DNA of 64,000 nucleotides, taken from NCBI GenBank assembly GCA_051645705.1, contig JBOFBU010000002.1:372001-436000 (forward strand), read 5' to 3'. The stretch's first letter is position 1; each line of letters begins with the position of its first letter. Below the pieces are notes generated by a model, which made no database searches, was not told where the DNA came from, and worked only from the letters and a program-made list of their open reading frames with translations. Below, in pieces: positions 1 to 9,910 of this stretch. This stretch comes from UBA710 sp051645705 (GTDB lineage Bacteria > Bacillota_I > Bacilli_A > Mycoplasmatales > Metamycoplasmataceae). Both the position numbers and the translations under genes were made by a program.

Positions 1-1287
1 TTCAGAAATAACTTTAAAATTTGCTTCTTTTTTAAGAAATTTATCTACCAAATGAATATCTTGTTTTAATCTTGTTTTGAAAAATTCGACAATTATTCTT
101 ATGGTAGTTTCTATTCTTTCTTTTCCTAATAAATTAATATTAGTTGAAAGGTATAAAAATATATTAGGTTTTGCATTAAAATACTTTAAATATTCTGTTC
201 AATTTGAATCTTTTTCAGATAGAAAATCTTTTTCTTTCCCCTTAGCAATATTTACAATTTTTTCAACTTGTTTTTCATTTGTTCCAAAATTAAAAAAACT
301 TTCAAAACATTTATGATCTTTAAGAAAATACTCTTTATTAATATCTGGAAAAAGTTCTTGAATTTTCTCATTATTTTTTGCTTCTGAAAAGTAAGCATTA
401 TTCATTGTTGTTTTAATAAAAATTTGTTGGGCTATTTTTTTATAACCAATAATAGTGGGGTGAATATCATAACTATATTTAGTGAATTTTTTTGCTTCTT
501 TTCTTCATTCCTCATCATTAAAAAAATTAATATAATTAACTTTTAATTCTTTAGACACTTCTTTTATAGTATTGTTTAATGTTTCTCATAATTCATTAAG
601 AATTTTCCCATTAGGCATTTTGCTAATAATTGGATTTATTCTATTAAGAGGTTTCAAATATCCTAATAAATAAATTTCTGCATTATTTTTATTTAAGGAT
701 TTAATTCTTGTAACAATTTTTTTTATATTGTTTTTTAATTCAGAGATTATTGAAGAAAGATTTTCAAGAGACATTTTAGTTTCTGTTGTGCCTAAAAAAA
801 TATCCATTATACTGGATGATTTAATATATTTTATAATATCATTAGCACCAATTGTCATTGTTATAAAATTAGCTTTAGCAATTTCTTTTTTTAAAAAATC
901 AAAATCTGATTTATCTTCTTTACCAAAATTCTTAAAACTCTTTTTAACTCTATTGCCAGTTCCTTCTATTAATGTTTTTACTTTAGAAGTATAATTTTCA
1001 ATGTATTCTTGTGAATTTTTATATGAATAATTTTTTTCTCCTAAAAAATATAGTCAATCTGTTGTTTTTGAACCAGAAAGAGCAAAATTTTGATAATTTT
1101 CAATAACAATACCAAGTTTTTGATACATTAAAGTTAAATATGAAGGATAAGAAATTCCATGAACTTTTTCCACCGCTTTTTCATAATATCCGGCTATTCC
1201 GTATTGAAAATCTACGTTTAAAGATTCTGTTATTGAATCTCCTAATGCTACATAATATAGTTTTTCATTAATCAAATTAAATTTCAT
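1..1287 (-). CDS. SGNH/GDSL-family hydrolase (lipase/esterase-like), 3' end outside window
   Basis: The N-terminus carries the SGNH block I motif VALGDSIT, with the nucleophile serine at about residue 19, and a later TIGANDI segment matches block III (GxND). The family hydrolyses esters or acyl groups; the substrate cannot be told. The frame is open from the ATG at 1287 to base 1 with tryptophan TGA codons near 1054 and 199 and no TAA or TAG, so the C-terminus (normally a DxxH block) lies off the window. No signal peptide is obvious. A TATAAT box lies 9 bases before the ATG, divergent from ylxM, suggesting a leaderless transcript. Confidence 0.85.
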
Positions 1288-1296
1288 ATTATTAAA

Positions 1297-1302
1297 ATTA
1301 TA
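1297..1302 (-). promoter_or_regulatory. -10 box of the SGNH hydrolase gene
   Basis: TATAAT on the minus strand, 9 bases before the ATG at 1287; no Shine-Dalgarno sequence lies between. Confidence 0.55.
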
Positions 1303-1315
1303 AAATAACTTTATA

Positions 1316-1321
1316 TATAAT
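1316..1321 (+). promoter_or_regulatory. -10 box of ylxM
   Basis: TATAAT 7 bases before the ATG at 1329. The start of transcription would fall at or next to the start codon. Confidence 0.6.
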
Positions 1322-1328
1322 TATAAAA

Positions 1329-1547
1329 ATGGAAGAATTAAAAAAGAGAAATCAGTATATTAATGCTCTAGATAAATTTTCTTTTGTCTTAACTCAAAAT
1401 CAATTACAAATAATGTCTCTTTACCTTATAGAAGATTTATCACTTCAAGAAATAGCAAATATTTTAGCAACTTCAAGAAGTGCTGTTTTTGATTCAATAA
1501 AAAAATCAAAAAAGAAATTAGATCCTTTTTTAGATAAATTAAATTAA
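1329..1547 (+). CDS. ylxM: YlxM-family putative DNA-binding protein (UPF0122)
   Basis: A 72-residue protein with a sigma-70 region 4-like helix-turn-helix: LSLQEIANILATSRSAVFDS is the HTH and the IKKSKKKL tail follows. This matches the YlxM/p13 family, which in Firmicutes is encoded beside ffh/ftsY and linked to the SRP pathway. It is short against the usual 100-110 residues. Here it is not next to an SRP gene. It converges with trxB, overlapping it by 9 bases. The TATAAT box 7 bases upstream implies a leaderless mRNA. Confidence 0.75.
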   Translation: MEELKKRNQYINALDKFSFVLTQNQLQIMSLYLIEDLSLQEIANILATSRSAVFDSIKKSKKKLDPFLDKLN

Positions 1548-2468
1548 ATTAGTTATATATTTTGCAACAATTGCTCCATCTGATGCAGCTGTTATTATTT
1601 GTCTTACTTCTTTACTTCTAATATCGCCAATTGCAAAAATACCCTTTATTTGTGTTTCCATATTTTCATTAGTTTTTATAAAACCTTTTTCGTCAAAAAT
1701 TTCGATATGAGAAGCAAAATTATTTAAAGGAATAAAACCAATATATGGGAAAAGGGCATTTATTTTAAAGTTTTTTTCTTCTCCGGCAACATTAACATCT
1801 ACGCTTTCAATCCCTTCATTATTTCCATTTATTTTTTTAATTTGAGAATTTAAAATAATTTCTATGTTTTTTTTACTTAAGGCTTGTTCTAAAATCACTT
1901 TTTCAGCAATAATTTTTTCATCTTTTACAAAAATATAAACTTTTGAAGCTACCGTTGATAAAAACGAAGCTTCTTCTATTGCGGAATTTCCTCCACCAAT
2001 TACTCCTTGTGGTTTTCCTTCATAAAATGGTCCATCACAAATAACGCAATAAGAAACTCCTTTGTTTTCATATTCTTCTATTCCTTGAATTTCTCTTGGC
2101 ACTCTATTAGTCATTCCTGAAGCTATAATAACAACTTTTGTTGTTATCTTTTCTCCACTTTGTAATTCAATTATTTTAAAATAATCTTCTTTATTGTGAA
2201 TTTTTTTAACTTCACCATATTTATAAACTGCACCAAATTCTTTAGCATGATTAAACATATTTAAAGAAAGTGTTGCACCACTTATTTCTTTTGTTCCTAT
2301 TCAATTATCAATTTTAAAGGTTTGTACCATTTTCCCGCCAGGAGCACCCTTTTCAATAAATAATGTTTTTTTGTTTGATCTTGAAAGATAAAGAGCAGCA
2401 TTAAGTCCCGCTGGTCCTGCACCTATAATAATAACGTCATAATCTAGTTCATTATGAACATTACTCAT
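1539..2468 (-). CDS. trxB: thioredoxin reductase
   Basis: A 309-residue flavoprotein that reduces thioredoxin with NADPH. The N-terminal FAD site reads IIGAGPAG, the redox-active disulfide is CVIC (in SYCVICDG), the NADPH-binding segment is GGGNSAIEEA, and a C-terminal FAD motif contains AIGDIR. The start at 2468 is chosen because the FAD motif begins only about ten residues after it. It is the last gene of the hprK-lgt-trxB group; the lgt stop lies 4 bases upstream. TGA encodes Trp inside the N-terminal part. Confidence 0.95.
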
Positions 2469-2472
2469 TTAT

Positions 2473-3345
2473 TCACCTTGTAGAAATTGTTGTTACTAAA
2501 TTGTAATTAATTCTTTTATTTTTATAAAACTTAATTAATCCAACTTTTTCAATAATATAATCTTTTCTTCCAGTGATTTCAAAAAATGCTAAGAATAAAA
2601 TTCCGGCTACTATTGAAATTATTGACATTATTGAATAATATAAATATTGCTCTTCTCTAAGTGGTTCCATTGCTGTTCTTACAATTCCATATCAAAGCAA
2701 GTAAAGAGCACCTGTTGAACCAGGTTTTAAAAGACCTAAATTTAAAATTACTCAAACAATTAAAATATATCCTACTAAATTAGCAAGTGATTCATATAAA
2801 AATAAAGGTTGTCTATATGCTCCATCAATAAACATGTTATAAGCAATATTGGGCCCTAATCAGGCAATACTTTCATATGAAGTAGGATTACCATAAACTT
2901 CGTGATTAGCAAAGTTTCCTCATCTTCCAATTACTTGTCCTATTAAAACAGTTGGTAAAATAATTCCAAAAGCCATTTTAATATCAATAACTGATCTTTT
3001 AGTTGATAAATAAATTAAATTTAAAATTAAAGGAACTATGACTCCCCCTTGAATAGAAAGTCCTCCATCTCATATCGCTCACCAATTACTTCCAGGAAAG
3101 GGATTGCCAGGATTATAAATTAATCTTTCAAAAATAAAAAATAGTCTTGCTCCAATAATTGCAGAAGGAATTGTAATTAAAATTATTTTTAATAATATTT
3201 CAAAAGAATATTTTTCTCTTTTTCAAAAATACATAACAGTAATAATGGCAGCAAATATTCCCAAAATCATCGTAATTGAATAAACAGCTATAGGTGTTCC
3301 TGGAAGATATGTAATTTGTCCTGTTGTAAATCCATTTCCAAACAT
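2473..3345 (-). CDS. lgt: prolipoprotein diacylglyceryl transferase
   Basis: A 290-residue multi-pass membrane enzyme that transfers diacylglycerol from phosphatidylglycerol to the lipobox cysteine of prolipoproteins. The Lgt signature around IGRWGNFANHEVYG is intact (residues about 135-150), as are the GGLSIQGG segment and the C-terminal MEPLRE motif. Four or more lipoprotein genes in this window are its expected substrates. It starts 2 bases after the hprK stop, with AAGGGG inside the hprK end as ribosome-binding site, so the two are translationally linked. Confidence 0.95.
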
Positions 3346-3347
3346 TC

Positions 3348-4292
3348 TTATTTTTCCCCTTCTTTTTTTGTTCTTTTCTCAATTAAATCTAATACGTCTT
3401 CTCCATATTGTTTTGTAATGTACAAATAGGTTGCAGCCTCTACTAAAGAAGAGGCATTTCTACCTGGAGTAATTGGTATTTTTATTTTATTAATTTTACC
3501 ATTTAATATTGAATAATATAAGTTTTTATTACCTAATCTATCAAATGAAGATGAAGAATCTAGTAAATCAAGTTCTATAACAAGGTCAATTTGAGTTGTT
3601 TTTCTAATTGCTTTTGAACCATAAATTGAACAAATATTCATAAGTCCAAGACCTCTTGCTTCTAGAAGATCTTGAGTAATTTCTGGCGATTCTCCAAAAA
3701 AGGAATTACCTACTTTTTTTATAATAACTGCATCATCAGAAACAAAAACATGATTTTTATGAAGTAAATCAAGAATAATTTCTGATTTTCCGATTCCAGA
3801 CTTTCCTATTATCAAAACACCCACTCCATTAATTATTATTAATGACCCATGAACAAATTCTGTTTGAGCAAAAAAACTTGATAAATAAACTCCTAATGTT
3901 GTATTAATAAAAGATGTTTTTAATTCCGGAAAACATAAAGGAACCTTATTTTTATTAGCTATTTCTAAAATTATTTTTTTATTTTTTTCATTCATTCCTG
4001 TTGAACATATAACAAGAGGGGGATTTAAAACAAAAATACTTTGAATTATTTCTTTTAATTTTGGTAATTTTTGTTTATCCATTCAATTAGATTCAATAGT
4101 TCCTCATCCGATTACATTTTTCGAAATATCATCTTCATTAAGAAAACCTATAAATGCTAATCCAGTTCTACTAATGGCTGGTCTTTGAATATAGCTGTCT
4201 TTTTTAGCATATTCTTCATTAACAATTTTAAGTTTATTATCAAAACAAGCTTTTGAAGCTAAAATTTTTTTTTCGAGTTCCATTTTATTCAT
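3348..4292 (-). CDS. hprK: HPr kinase/phosphorylase
   Basis: A 314-residue bifunctional kinase/phosphorylase acting on a serine of the PTS protein HPr. The Walker A loop is GKSGIGKSE (middle of the protein) and the C-terminal signature region contains EARGLGLMNI and ITPGRNASSLVE. Length fits the family (about 310). The N-terminal part continues through a TGA tryptophan at 4104-4106, which gives the ATG at 4292. It heads the hprK-lgt-trxB group; its presence agrees with the PTS enzyme II at 32-35 kb. Confidence 0.95.
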
Positions 4293-4316
4293 AATTAACT
4301 AAAAAATTATATCATT

Positions 4317-4430
4317 TTATTTTGGCATAATAAATGGATTGTAACCAAAATAATTAAGAGTTGTTCCTAAAATAATTCCTAACATCATAGATAAAAATAT
4401 TGTTAATAAAGTAATTAATAATTTCTTCAT
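4317..4430 (-). CDS. small membrane peptide, 37 residues
   Basis: An ORF too short for most gene finders: one lysine-led hydrophobic helix of about 25 residues (starts MKKLLITLLTIFLSMMLG) and a short polar tail. No family recognised. The evidence for reality is the TATAAT box 6 bases before its ATG, of the same leaderless layout as real genes here, and its position 24 bases upstream of hprK on the same strand. It might be a leader peptide of the hprK operon, a single-helix membrane protein, or chance. Confidence 0.5.
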   Translation of the reverse strand: MKKLLITLLTIFLSMMLGIILGTTLNYFGYNPFIMPK

Positions 4431-4436
4431 ACTTAA

Positions 4437-4442
4437 ATTATA
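4437..4442 (-). promoter_or_regulatory. -10 box before the 37-residue peptide and hprK operon
   Basis: TATAAT on the minus strand, 6 bases before the ATG at 4430. It is the best promoter candidate for the hprK-lgt-trxB group. Confidence 0.5.
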
Positions 4443-4471
4443 TTGTTTGTTTGCTATTTTTTTTAAATATG

Positions 4472-4477
4472 TATAAT
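4472..4477 (+). promoter_or_regulatory. -10 box of tRNA-Leu
   Basis: TATAAT 17 bases before the tRNA 5' end. Confidence 0.5.
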
Positions 4478-4494
4478 TTAAATTATTAAAAAAC

Positions 4495-4579
4495 GCCCGC
4501 GTGGTGGAATGGCAGACACAGAAGATTCAAAATCTTCCGAACTTAGTTCATAAGGGTTCGAGTCCCTTTGCGGGCACCA
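4495..4579 (+). tRNA. tRNA-Leu (anticodon CAA)
   Basis: An 85-base class II tRNA with long variable arm. The acceptor GCCCGCG pairs with TGCGGGC, the anticodon stem GAAGA/TCTTC encloses the loop TTCAAAA (anticodon CAA, reads UUG), the T loop is TTCGAGT, and CCA is encoded. It is a single gene followed directly by an intrinsic terminator. Confidence 0.95.
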
Positions 4580-4580
4580 T

Positions 4581-4620
4581 ATAAAACCTTCTTCTTAAAC
4601 GGAAGAAGGTTTTATTTTTT
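4581..4620 (+). terminator. intrinsic terminator of tRNA-Leu
   Basis: A 12-bp stem (4583-4594 with 4602-4613, AAAACCTTCTTC) and a T-rich tail. The opposing gene's stop codon lies in the loop, so the hairpin overlaps the 3' end of the minus-strand gene. Confidence 0.85.
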
Positions 4621-4978
4621 TATTTATTTCTATTGCAATACTTTCAGTTTTTTTTAAATTTAAACCTGAAAATGTTATATTTTTACCTTGTTTTAAGAAA
4701 ATAACTAATTTTGCTACTTTTTGATTCATATATCCAATTTTATCTATATCAGATAAATTTATAATATTGATTACTTTCCCAAATCTTCTTTTGGATGAAA
4801 AAACAAGAATATCTGAATAAAATATTAAAATTCCTTTTATTTTTTCTAATTTGGTTTTATTAAAAGAAACAAATTCAATAAAATTAATTTTACTCTCATC
4901 TAAAATAATATTACTTACACAATTTAAATGTTTTATCATTTTTATTGAAGATATAAAAGTTAAGGTATTTGAATTCAT
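4595..4978 (-). CDS. conserved hypothetical protein, possible PH-like domain
   Basis: 127 residues, no membrane helix. The middle (about residues 35-115) alternates short beta-type segments, e.g. KGILIFYSDILVFSSKRR followed by ISNL-type and KLVIFLKQGKNITFSG strands, a pattern seen in bacterial PH-like domains of the YokE type. That assignment is inference from pattern only. Its TAA stop sits in the tRNA-Leu terminator loop. Function unknown. Confidence 0.6.
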   Translation of the reverse strand: MNSNTLTFISSIKMIKHLNCVSNIILDESKINFIEFVSFNKTKLEKIKGILIFYSDILVFSSKRRFGKVINIINLSDIDKIGYMNQKVAKLVIFLKQGKNITFSGLNLKKTESIAIEINKKIKPSSV

Positions 4979-5069
4979 TTAAGAAAAATTATAATCTATT
5001 TTTTATTTAATAACATTTATTATTTAAAAAGTTATAAAATAATAAAATATAAAATATTTTGGAGAAATT

Positions 5070-6812
5070 ATGAAGTCTAATAAGGATTTAAATCATTCAG
5101 CATCACATTTATTAGCATTAGCTATATTAAGTTTATATCCTAATACCAAACTTGCCTTTGGTCCACCAACCGATGAAGGCTTTTATTATGATTTTGAATT
5201 TAAAACTCCATTATCAAATGAAGAGCTCCCAAAAATAGAAAAAATGATGAGAAAACTAATTTCTATGAACTTAATAATTAAAAAAGAAGAGGAAGGTTTT
5301 CAATATAATTTTTTAAAACAACCATATAAAAATGAACTTTTTAAAGATTTAATATCTCAAGGAAAAGAAGTAACATATTATTCTTTAATTGATTCAAATG
5401 GAAAAAGACATTTTAGTGATCTTTGTAGAGGCGGACATATTGAAAGTGTGGCTAAACTTAGACATTTTAAATTATTAAGTTTAGCAGGGGCATATTGAAA
5501 AGGTGATTCTAATAATATTCAGTTAACAAGAATTTATGGTACAGCCTGAGAAACAAAAGAAGAATTAAATAATTATTTAAATTTACTTGAAGAAAGAAAA
5601 GAAAGAGATCATAGAAAAATTGGAAAAGAATTAGGTATTTTTTCTTTTAATAAATTAGCTGGTCAAGGTTTTCCTATCTGATTAGAAGATGGAATGAAAA
5701 TTAAAAATGCAATTAAAGATAAAATTTTAGAACTTGATAAAAAATATGGTTTTAGAGAAGTTCTTACTCCAGTTGTTGGTTCAAAAGAACTATATGTTTT
5801 ATCTGGGCATTGAGATCATTATAAAGAAGATATGTTTCCTTTAATAAAATTAGATAATGAAGAATTAGTTTTAAGACCTATGACTTGTCCACATCATATT
5901 TTAATTTATAAACAAAAAAGAAAATCTTATAGAGAATTTCCTATTCGTTTTTCCGAACAATCTTCATTATTTAGATGTGAAAAGTCTGGAGCTTTAACAG
6001 GACTTGAAAGAGTAAGAGGAATGCAATTAACTGAGGGTCATGTTTTTGTAAGACAAGATCAAATAATTGATGAATTCAAATGATGTTATAAACTTATTAC
6101 TGAAGCTCTTGAACTATTTGATATAGAAATAGATTATGTTTCTTTATCATTAAGAGATAAAGAAGATAAAGAAAAATATTTTGATGATGATGAAATGTGA
6201 GAAAAAGCTGAAAAAGACTTAAAAAATGTTTTAAAAGAATTAAAAATTGAATATATAGAGAAAGTTGGAGAAGCAGCTTTTTACGGACCTAAAATAGATA
6301 TTCAAATTAAAACTGTTTTAGGGCATGAAATTACTCTTTCAACTCTTCAACTAGATTTTTTACTTCCAAGAAGATTTGATCTTGGTTATGTTGATAAGGA
6401 TGAAAACATTCAAACTCCAATTTTAGTTCATAGAGGTTTAATTGGTACATATGAACGTTTTGTTTCTATCTTGCTTGAACAAACAAAAGGAAATTTAAAA
6501 TTTTGACTATCACCTAAACAAGTTGGAATAATTCCTATTAATAATGAAAAACATTTAGAATATGCTGATAAATTATTTTTAGAATTAAGAGATGCTGGTT
6601 TTAATGTTTTTGTTGATGATAAACTTGAAAGAATAAGCAAAAAAATTAGAGATGCCCAAATTAGTAAAACAAAAATTCAAATCGTTATTGGAGATGAAGA
6701 AATAAAAACTAATAAATTGAAATTGAAATTTTTTGGTTCTGAAGAAATTTTAGAAATTAATAAAAATGAGTTAGTTCCCTATTTAAATAAATTAAAAAAT
6801 GAAAAAAAATAA
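5070..6812 (+). CDS. thrS: threonyl-tRNA synthetase
   Basis: 580 residues charging tRNA-Thr. The protein starts directly at the editing domain (NHSASHLLA, about residue 8; CRGGH near residue 118), so the N-terminal TGS domain of the usual 640-residue enzyme is absent, as in other short mycoplasmal forms. Class II motifs follow: motif 2 region FRCEKSGALTGLERVRG and motif 3 HRGLIGTYERF, then the anticodon-binding domain. Several TGA tryptophans split the frame. GGAG lies 5 bases before the ATG. The gene overlaps the next by 14 bases. Confidence 0.97.
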
Positions 6813-7245
6813 AAACAGTAATTTAACCTCAAGAAAAAACTCGTGAATTAAAACATTATTTACTTTGTTTGTTGTTGCTATTCCTTCAATTATGATATGG
6901 TTTTTTTTATCAAAAGATTTTGGAGGAGGAGATCAAAATATTATTAATTTTGGATATGGAATTTTAATTTCAATATCTTTTATAATTGTTGTTTTTTTAT
7001 TATCCTATTTATTTTATTATTTTAAAATTTGTGATATTTCCTTATTTACTTTTTCTCTTCCAGTAGCGATTACTTTTATGGCAATTTATTTATCATCTTT
7101 TCTTGACTCAACAGATCCTAATTATATTCTTTATAGATCTCTTATTGTTTTACCTTTAACTTTAACAGTTATTCCAATAAATATATTAATTACAAAAATT
7201 AAATTAAAAATAAGATTAAAAGAAAAAATAAGAAATAGAAAATAA
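6799..7245 (+). CDS. hypothetical membrane protein
   Basis: 148 residues with four predicted membrane helices and basic ends (KIKLKIRLKEKIRNRK at the C-terminus). The ATG lies inside the thrS end (14-base overlap), so it is probably translationally coupled to thrS. A TGA tryptophan near residue 16 joins the N-terminus to the rest. No family recognised; a small integral membrane protein of unknown role. Confidence 0.75.
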
Positions 7246-7261
7246 TTTTTTATAAAAAAAA

Positions 7262-7267
7262 TATAAT
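7262..7267 (+). promoter_or_regulatory. -10 box of manA
   Basis: TATAAT 6 bases before the ATG at 7274; no Shine-Dalgarno sequence. Predicts a leaderless mRNA. Confidence 0.6.
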
Positions 7268-7273
7268 TAATAT

Positions 7274-8170
7274 ATGAATATAATATTTTTAAAACCGTAT
7301 TTTTCCGAAAGAATTTGAGGAAGTGATCGTCTTAAAAATTTTGGTTTTTCTCTTCCTGAAAAAACTAAAATAGGTGAGGCTTGAATAATTAGTGCAATTG
7401 AGGGGAAAAGTTCAACCATTAAAAATGTTGAAGGTGAAACATTGTTTTCTTTTTTTGAAAAAAATAAAGAATTCTTTGGAAACTATAAGGGGAATTATCC
7501 ATTATTAACTAAAATTATTGATGCAAATGATGATCTTAGTATTCAAGTTCATCCAAATAATGAATATGCTCTTAAAAAACATAATTCTTTTGGAAAGGCA
7601 GAATGTTGATATATTTTAGATGCTCCTGAAAATGCTGAATTAATTTTAGGAGTTAATGCTAAAGATAGAATGGAAGCAGAAAATTTAATAAAAGAAGAAA
7701 AATGAGATCATTTATTAAAAAAAATAAAAATTAAAAAAGGTGATTTTATTTATGTGCCTCCAGGAATGGTTCACGCAATTACTCGGGGTGTATTAACATA
7801 TGAACTTCAACAATCATCTGATATTACATATAGACTTTTTGACTATAATCGATTAGAAAATGGAAAAGAGAGAGAGCTTCATATTAAGGATTCTTTAAAT
7901 GTTATTAAATATGAGTTTAAGGAAGAAAGAAAAGAAAAAGATTACTTAATAAAATGTGAATATTTTAATTTAATTAAAAAAAATATTTCAAACGAAGAGT
8001 TTGAGCTACAAAATGAAAAAGCTTATTGATTAGAAGTAACTGTAATAAAAGGATTTGGAACTGTTGATAATATAAATATTAAAGAAGGTGATTCCTTTAT
8101 TATTAAACATAATCATAAGACTAAATTAAATGGTGAATTAGAAATTTTAATTGCCTATATCGAAAAATAA
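7274..8170 (+). CDS. manA: mannose-6-phosphate isomerase (class I)
   Basis: 298 residues of the cupin type. It interconverts mannose-6-phosphate and fructose-6-phosphate. The zinc-site pattern is present: IQVHPNNEYA (Gln and His ligands), a Glu in AECW, and PPGMVHAI (His). Length and motifs match the short Firmicute ManA. It offers entry of mannose-6-phosphate into glycolysis. Transcription probably starts at or beside the ATG. Confidence 0.95.
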
Positions 8171-8171
8171 A

Positions 8172-8717
8172 TTAATGAAAAATCATTTTTTTACTAATTC
8201 TTTCCATTATAAAAAAGACAAGAACAGTTATTATAGTATTTGGAAAAATAATTTGTATATTAATTATAAAAGAGGCAAGAAAAGTTCCATTTTCTAAGTA
8301 GAAATATTTTCCTACAATAACGTGAATTAATAATTTAAGCATTCAAGCCATAAGAAAAAGACTTATATTAATAAGGGTACCCATTTTTATTTTTTTTAAA
8401 AATACTTCATATGAAAAAAAACATAATCCAAAAACTCAAATAGAAATAAAGTATTCTAAAAAAAATTGAATAGGATTGATAAAAAAATAATCAGGAATTA
8501 CTAACAAACAAAGAGGGGCAACTAATCAAAAAATAAATCTTATTTGTTTATTAAATATAAACAAAAAGGAAATGACATAGATTATTAAATATATATCTAA
8601 TGAATAACCATTTAAAATTGGTAAATGTCAAAAAAGTAATTTAGTTACTAAAATTAAAGAAAGAAAAACTCCCGCTTTTGCAATTTCTCTTGTAATGTTT
8701 GAATAATAATTTTCCAT
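8172..8717 (-). CDS. thiT: thiamine ECF transporter S component
   Basis: 181 residues with about six membrane helices. The order of helices, the NPIQFFLEYF segment and a histidine in KLLIHVIVGKYF resemble ThiT, the substrate-binding subunit that uses a shared ECF ATPase/EcfT module. The strong support is the TPP riboswitch in its leader, which is specific for thiamine genes. TGA tryptophans occur throughout. No Shine-Dalgarno sequence precedes the ATG; the region just before it is complementary to the RNA 5' end (see findings). The ECF energising genes are not in this window. Confidence 0.88.
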
Positions 8718-8742
8718 AAAAATTTGTAAAAGGAAAAAATAT

Positions 8743-8826
8743 AGTTCTCTCTACGTTGGTATTAACCAAATCAGATTCTAAGAGTTTTTCTCAACCTTTA
8801 TTTTTCAATAAATGTACCTCTGAACT
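8743..8826 (-). promoter_or_regulatory. TPP riboswitch (THI element)
   Basis: Read on the minus strand, the leader holds all the TPP aptamer parts in order: P1 AGTTC/GAACT at the ends, P2 AGAGGT/ACTCT (one bulged G), P3 TTTATT/AATAAA, the pyrimidine-sensing TTGAGA (consensus CTGAGA), then the pyrophosphate arm AGAATCTGATTTGGT and ACCAACGTAGAGAGA. It directly precedes thiT, so it should lower ThiT synthesis when thiamine pyrophosphate is plentiful. Confidence 0.92.
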
Positions 8827-8837
8827 TTTACAAATAA

Positions 8838-8843
8838 ATTATA
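8838..8843 (-). promoter_or_regulatory. -10 box of the thiT leader
   Basis: TATAAT on the minus strand. Initiation about 7 bases on would start the RNA right at the TTTGTAAAAG segment that opens the TPP leader. Confidence 0.6.
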
Positions 8844-8868
8844 TATTAATTATATTTATAAAATAAAT

Positions 8869-8874
8869 TATAAT
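8869..8874 (+). promoter_or_regulatory. -10 box of upp
   Basis: TATAAT 7 bases before the upp ATG at 8882, separated only by a run of T. Confidence 0.6.
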
Positions 8875-8881
8875 TTTTTTT

Positions 8882-9505
8882 ATGATAAAAATTATAAACC
8901 ACCCCTTAATTGATATAAAACTAACTGTTTTAAGAGATAAAAATACTAACCATATAGACTTTAAAAAAAATTTAAATGAAATTGCTTCATTAATGGTTTA
9001 CGAAATTCTTCGTGACTATAAAACAAAAACAAAAGAAGTTGAAACTCCTAATTCTATTGTTTTTAATGGATCTGATTTTGATAAAGAAATAATTATTGTT
9101 CCTATTTTAAGAGCCGGACTTGGAATGGTTGACGGAATTCATAGTTTAATTCCTCAAGCAAAAATAGGACACATTGGATTATATAGAGATGAAGAAACAT
9201 TAGAAATTAAAGAATATTTTTATAAAATGCCTGATTCTGATAAAAATGCACAAATAATTCTTGTTGACCCTATGCTTGCAACAGGAAGTTCTGCTGCAGA
9301 AGCTATTTCAAAATTAAAACTAACAGGTTTTAAAAATATAATTTTAGTTTCTCTTGTAGGAACTGAAAAGGGAATAAATAAAGTTTCAAAAATTCATAAA
9401 AATGTTTCTATTTATCTTGCTGCCAAAGATAATAAATTAAATGAAAAAGGATTTATTATTCCTGGCCTTGGAGATGCTGGGGATAGAATTTTTGGAACAA
9501 AATAA
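8882..9505 (+). CDS. upp: uracil phosphoribosyltransferase
   Basis: 207 residues; makes UMP from uracil and PRPP in pyrimidine salvage. The PRPP loop is VDPMLATGSSA (about residues 128-138) and the C-terminal uracil-binding part reads PGLGDAGDR. Length is the family norm. It is divergent from thiT and converges, without overlap, with the next small gene. Leaderless layout. Confidence 0.97.
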   Translation: MIKIINHPLIDIKLTVLRDKNTNHIDFKKNLNEIASLMVYEILRDYKTKTKEVETPNSIVFNGSDFDKEIIIVPILRAGLGMVDGIHSLIPQAKIGHIGLYRDEETLEIKEYFYKMPDSDKNAQIILVDPMLATGSSAAEAISKLKLTGFKNIILVSLVGTEKGINKVSKIHKNVSIYLAAKDNKLNEKGFIIPGLGDAGDRIFGTK

Positions 9506-9721
9506 TTAAACTATTTTAATTATTTCTTCTTTTATATTTGTTTTTCCTTCTTTTTGGTTTCTAAAAACATGAATAATTTCTATTTTTTCATTTTCGCTTG
9601 TATGTTTGCCTTTTTTTTGGCCTCTTTTAAATGTTTTAATTCCATTTTCAATTTCTTGAATAGAATGTCCTTCAACAATAACTTCTTTTGATGAAACAAG
9701 AACTGCTTTATATTGATACAT
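9506..9721 (-). CDS. small conserved-type hypothetical protein
   Basis: 71 residues, soluble and basic (starts MYQYKAVLVSSKEVIVEG). No domain recognised. It looks real: AGGAG lies about 11 bases before the ATG, and the stop codon abuts the upp stop so no coding space is wasted. Function unknown. Confidence 0.65.
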   Translation of the reverse strand: MYQYKAVLVSSKEVIVEGHSIQEIENGIKTFKRGQKKGKHTSENEKIEIIHVFRNQKEGKTNIKEEIIKIV

Positions 9722-9910
9722 AAATTTTATATCTCCTAAATTTCATATATTTAAATTATATCAAAGTAAATAATTTAAATAATTTTATTAAATAATAAAC
9801 TAAAAATTTTAGAATATAAAAATAAAGAAAAAAAGCCTTGTTATTTTTTTGTTTTTATTTTTATTGCTAAAAAATATATAATTATTAAAATTAAATAATA
9901 AGGAATTAAT

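Noticed and set aside
8718..8742. Intrinsic terminator as the TPP expression platform
   Set aside because: No stem followed by a T run lies between aptamer and ATG; the T run comes before the last complementary segment.
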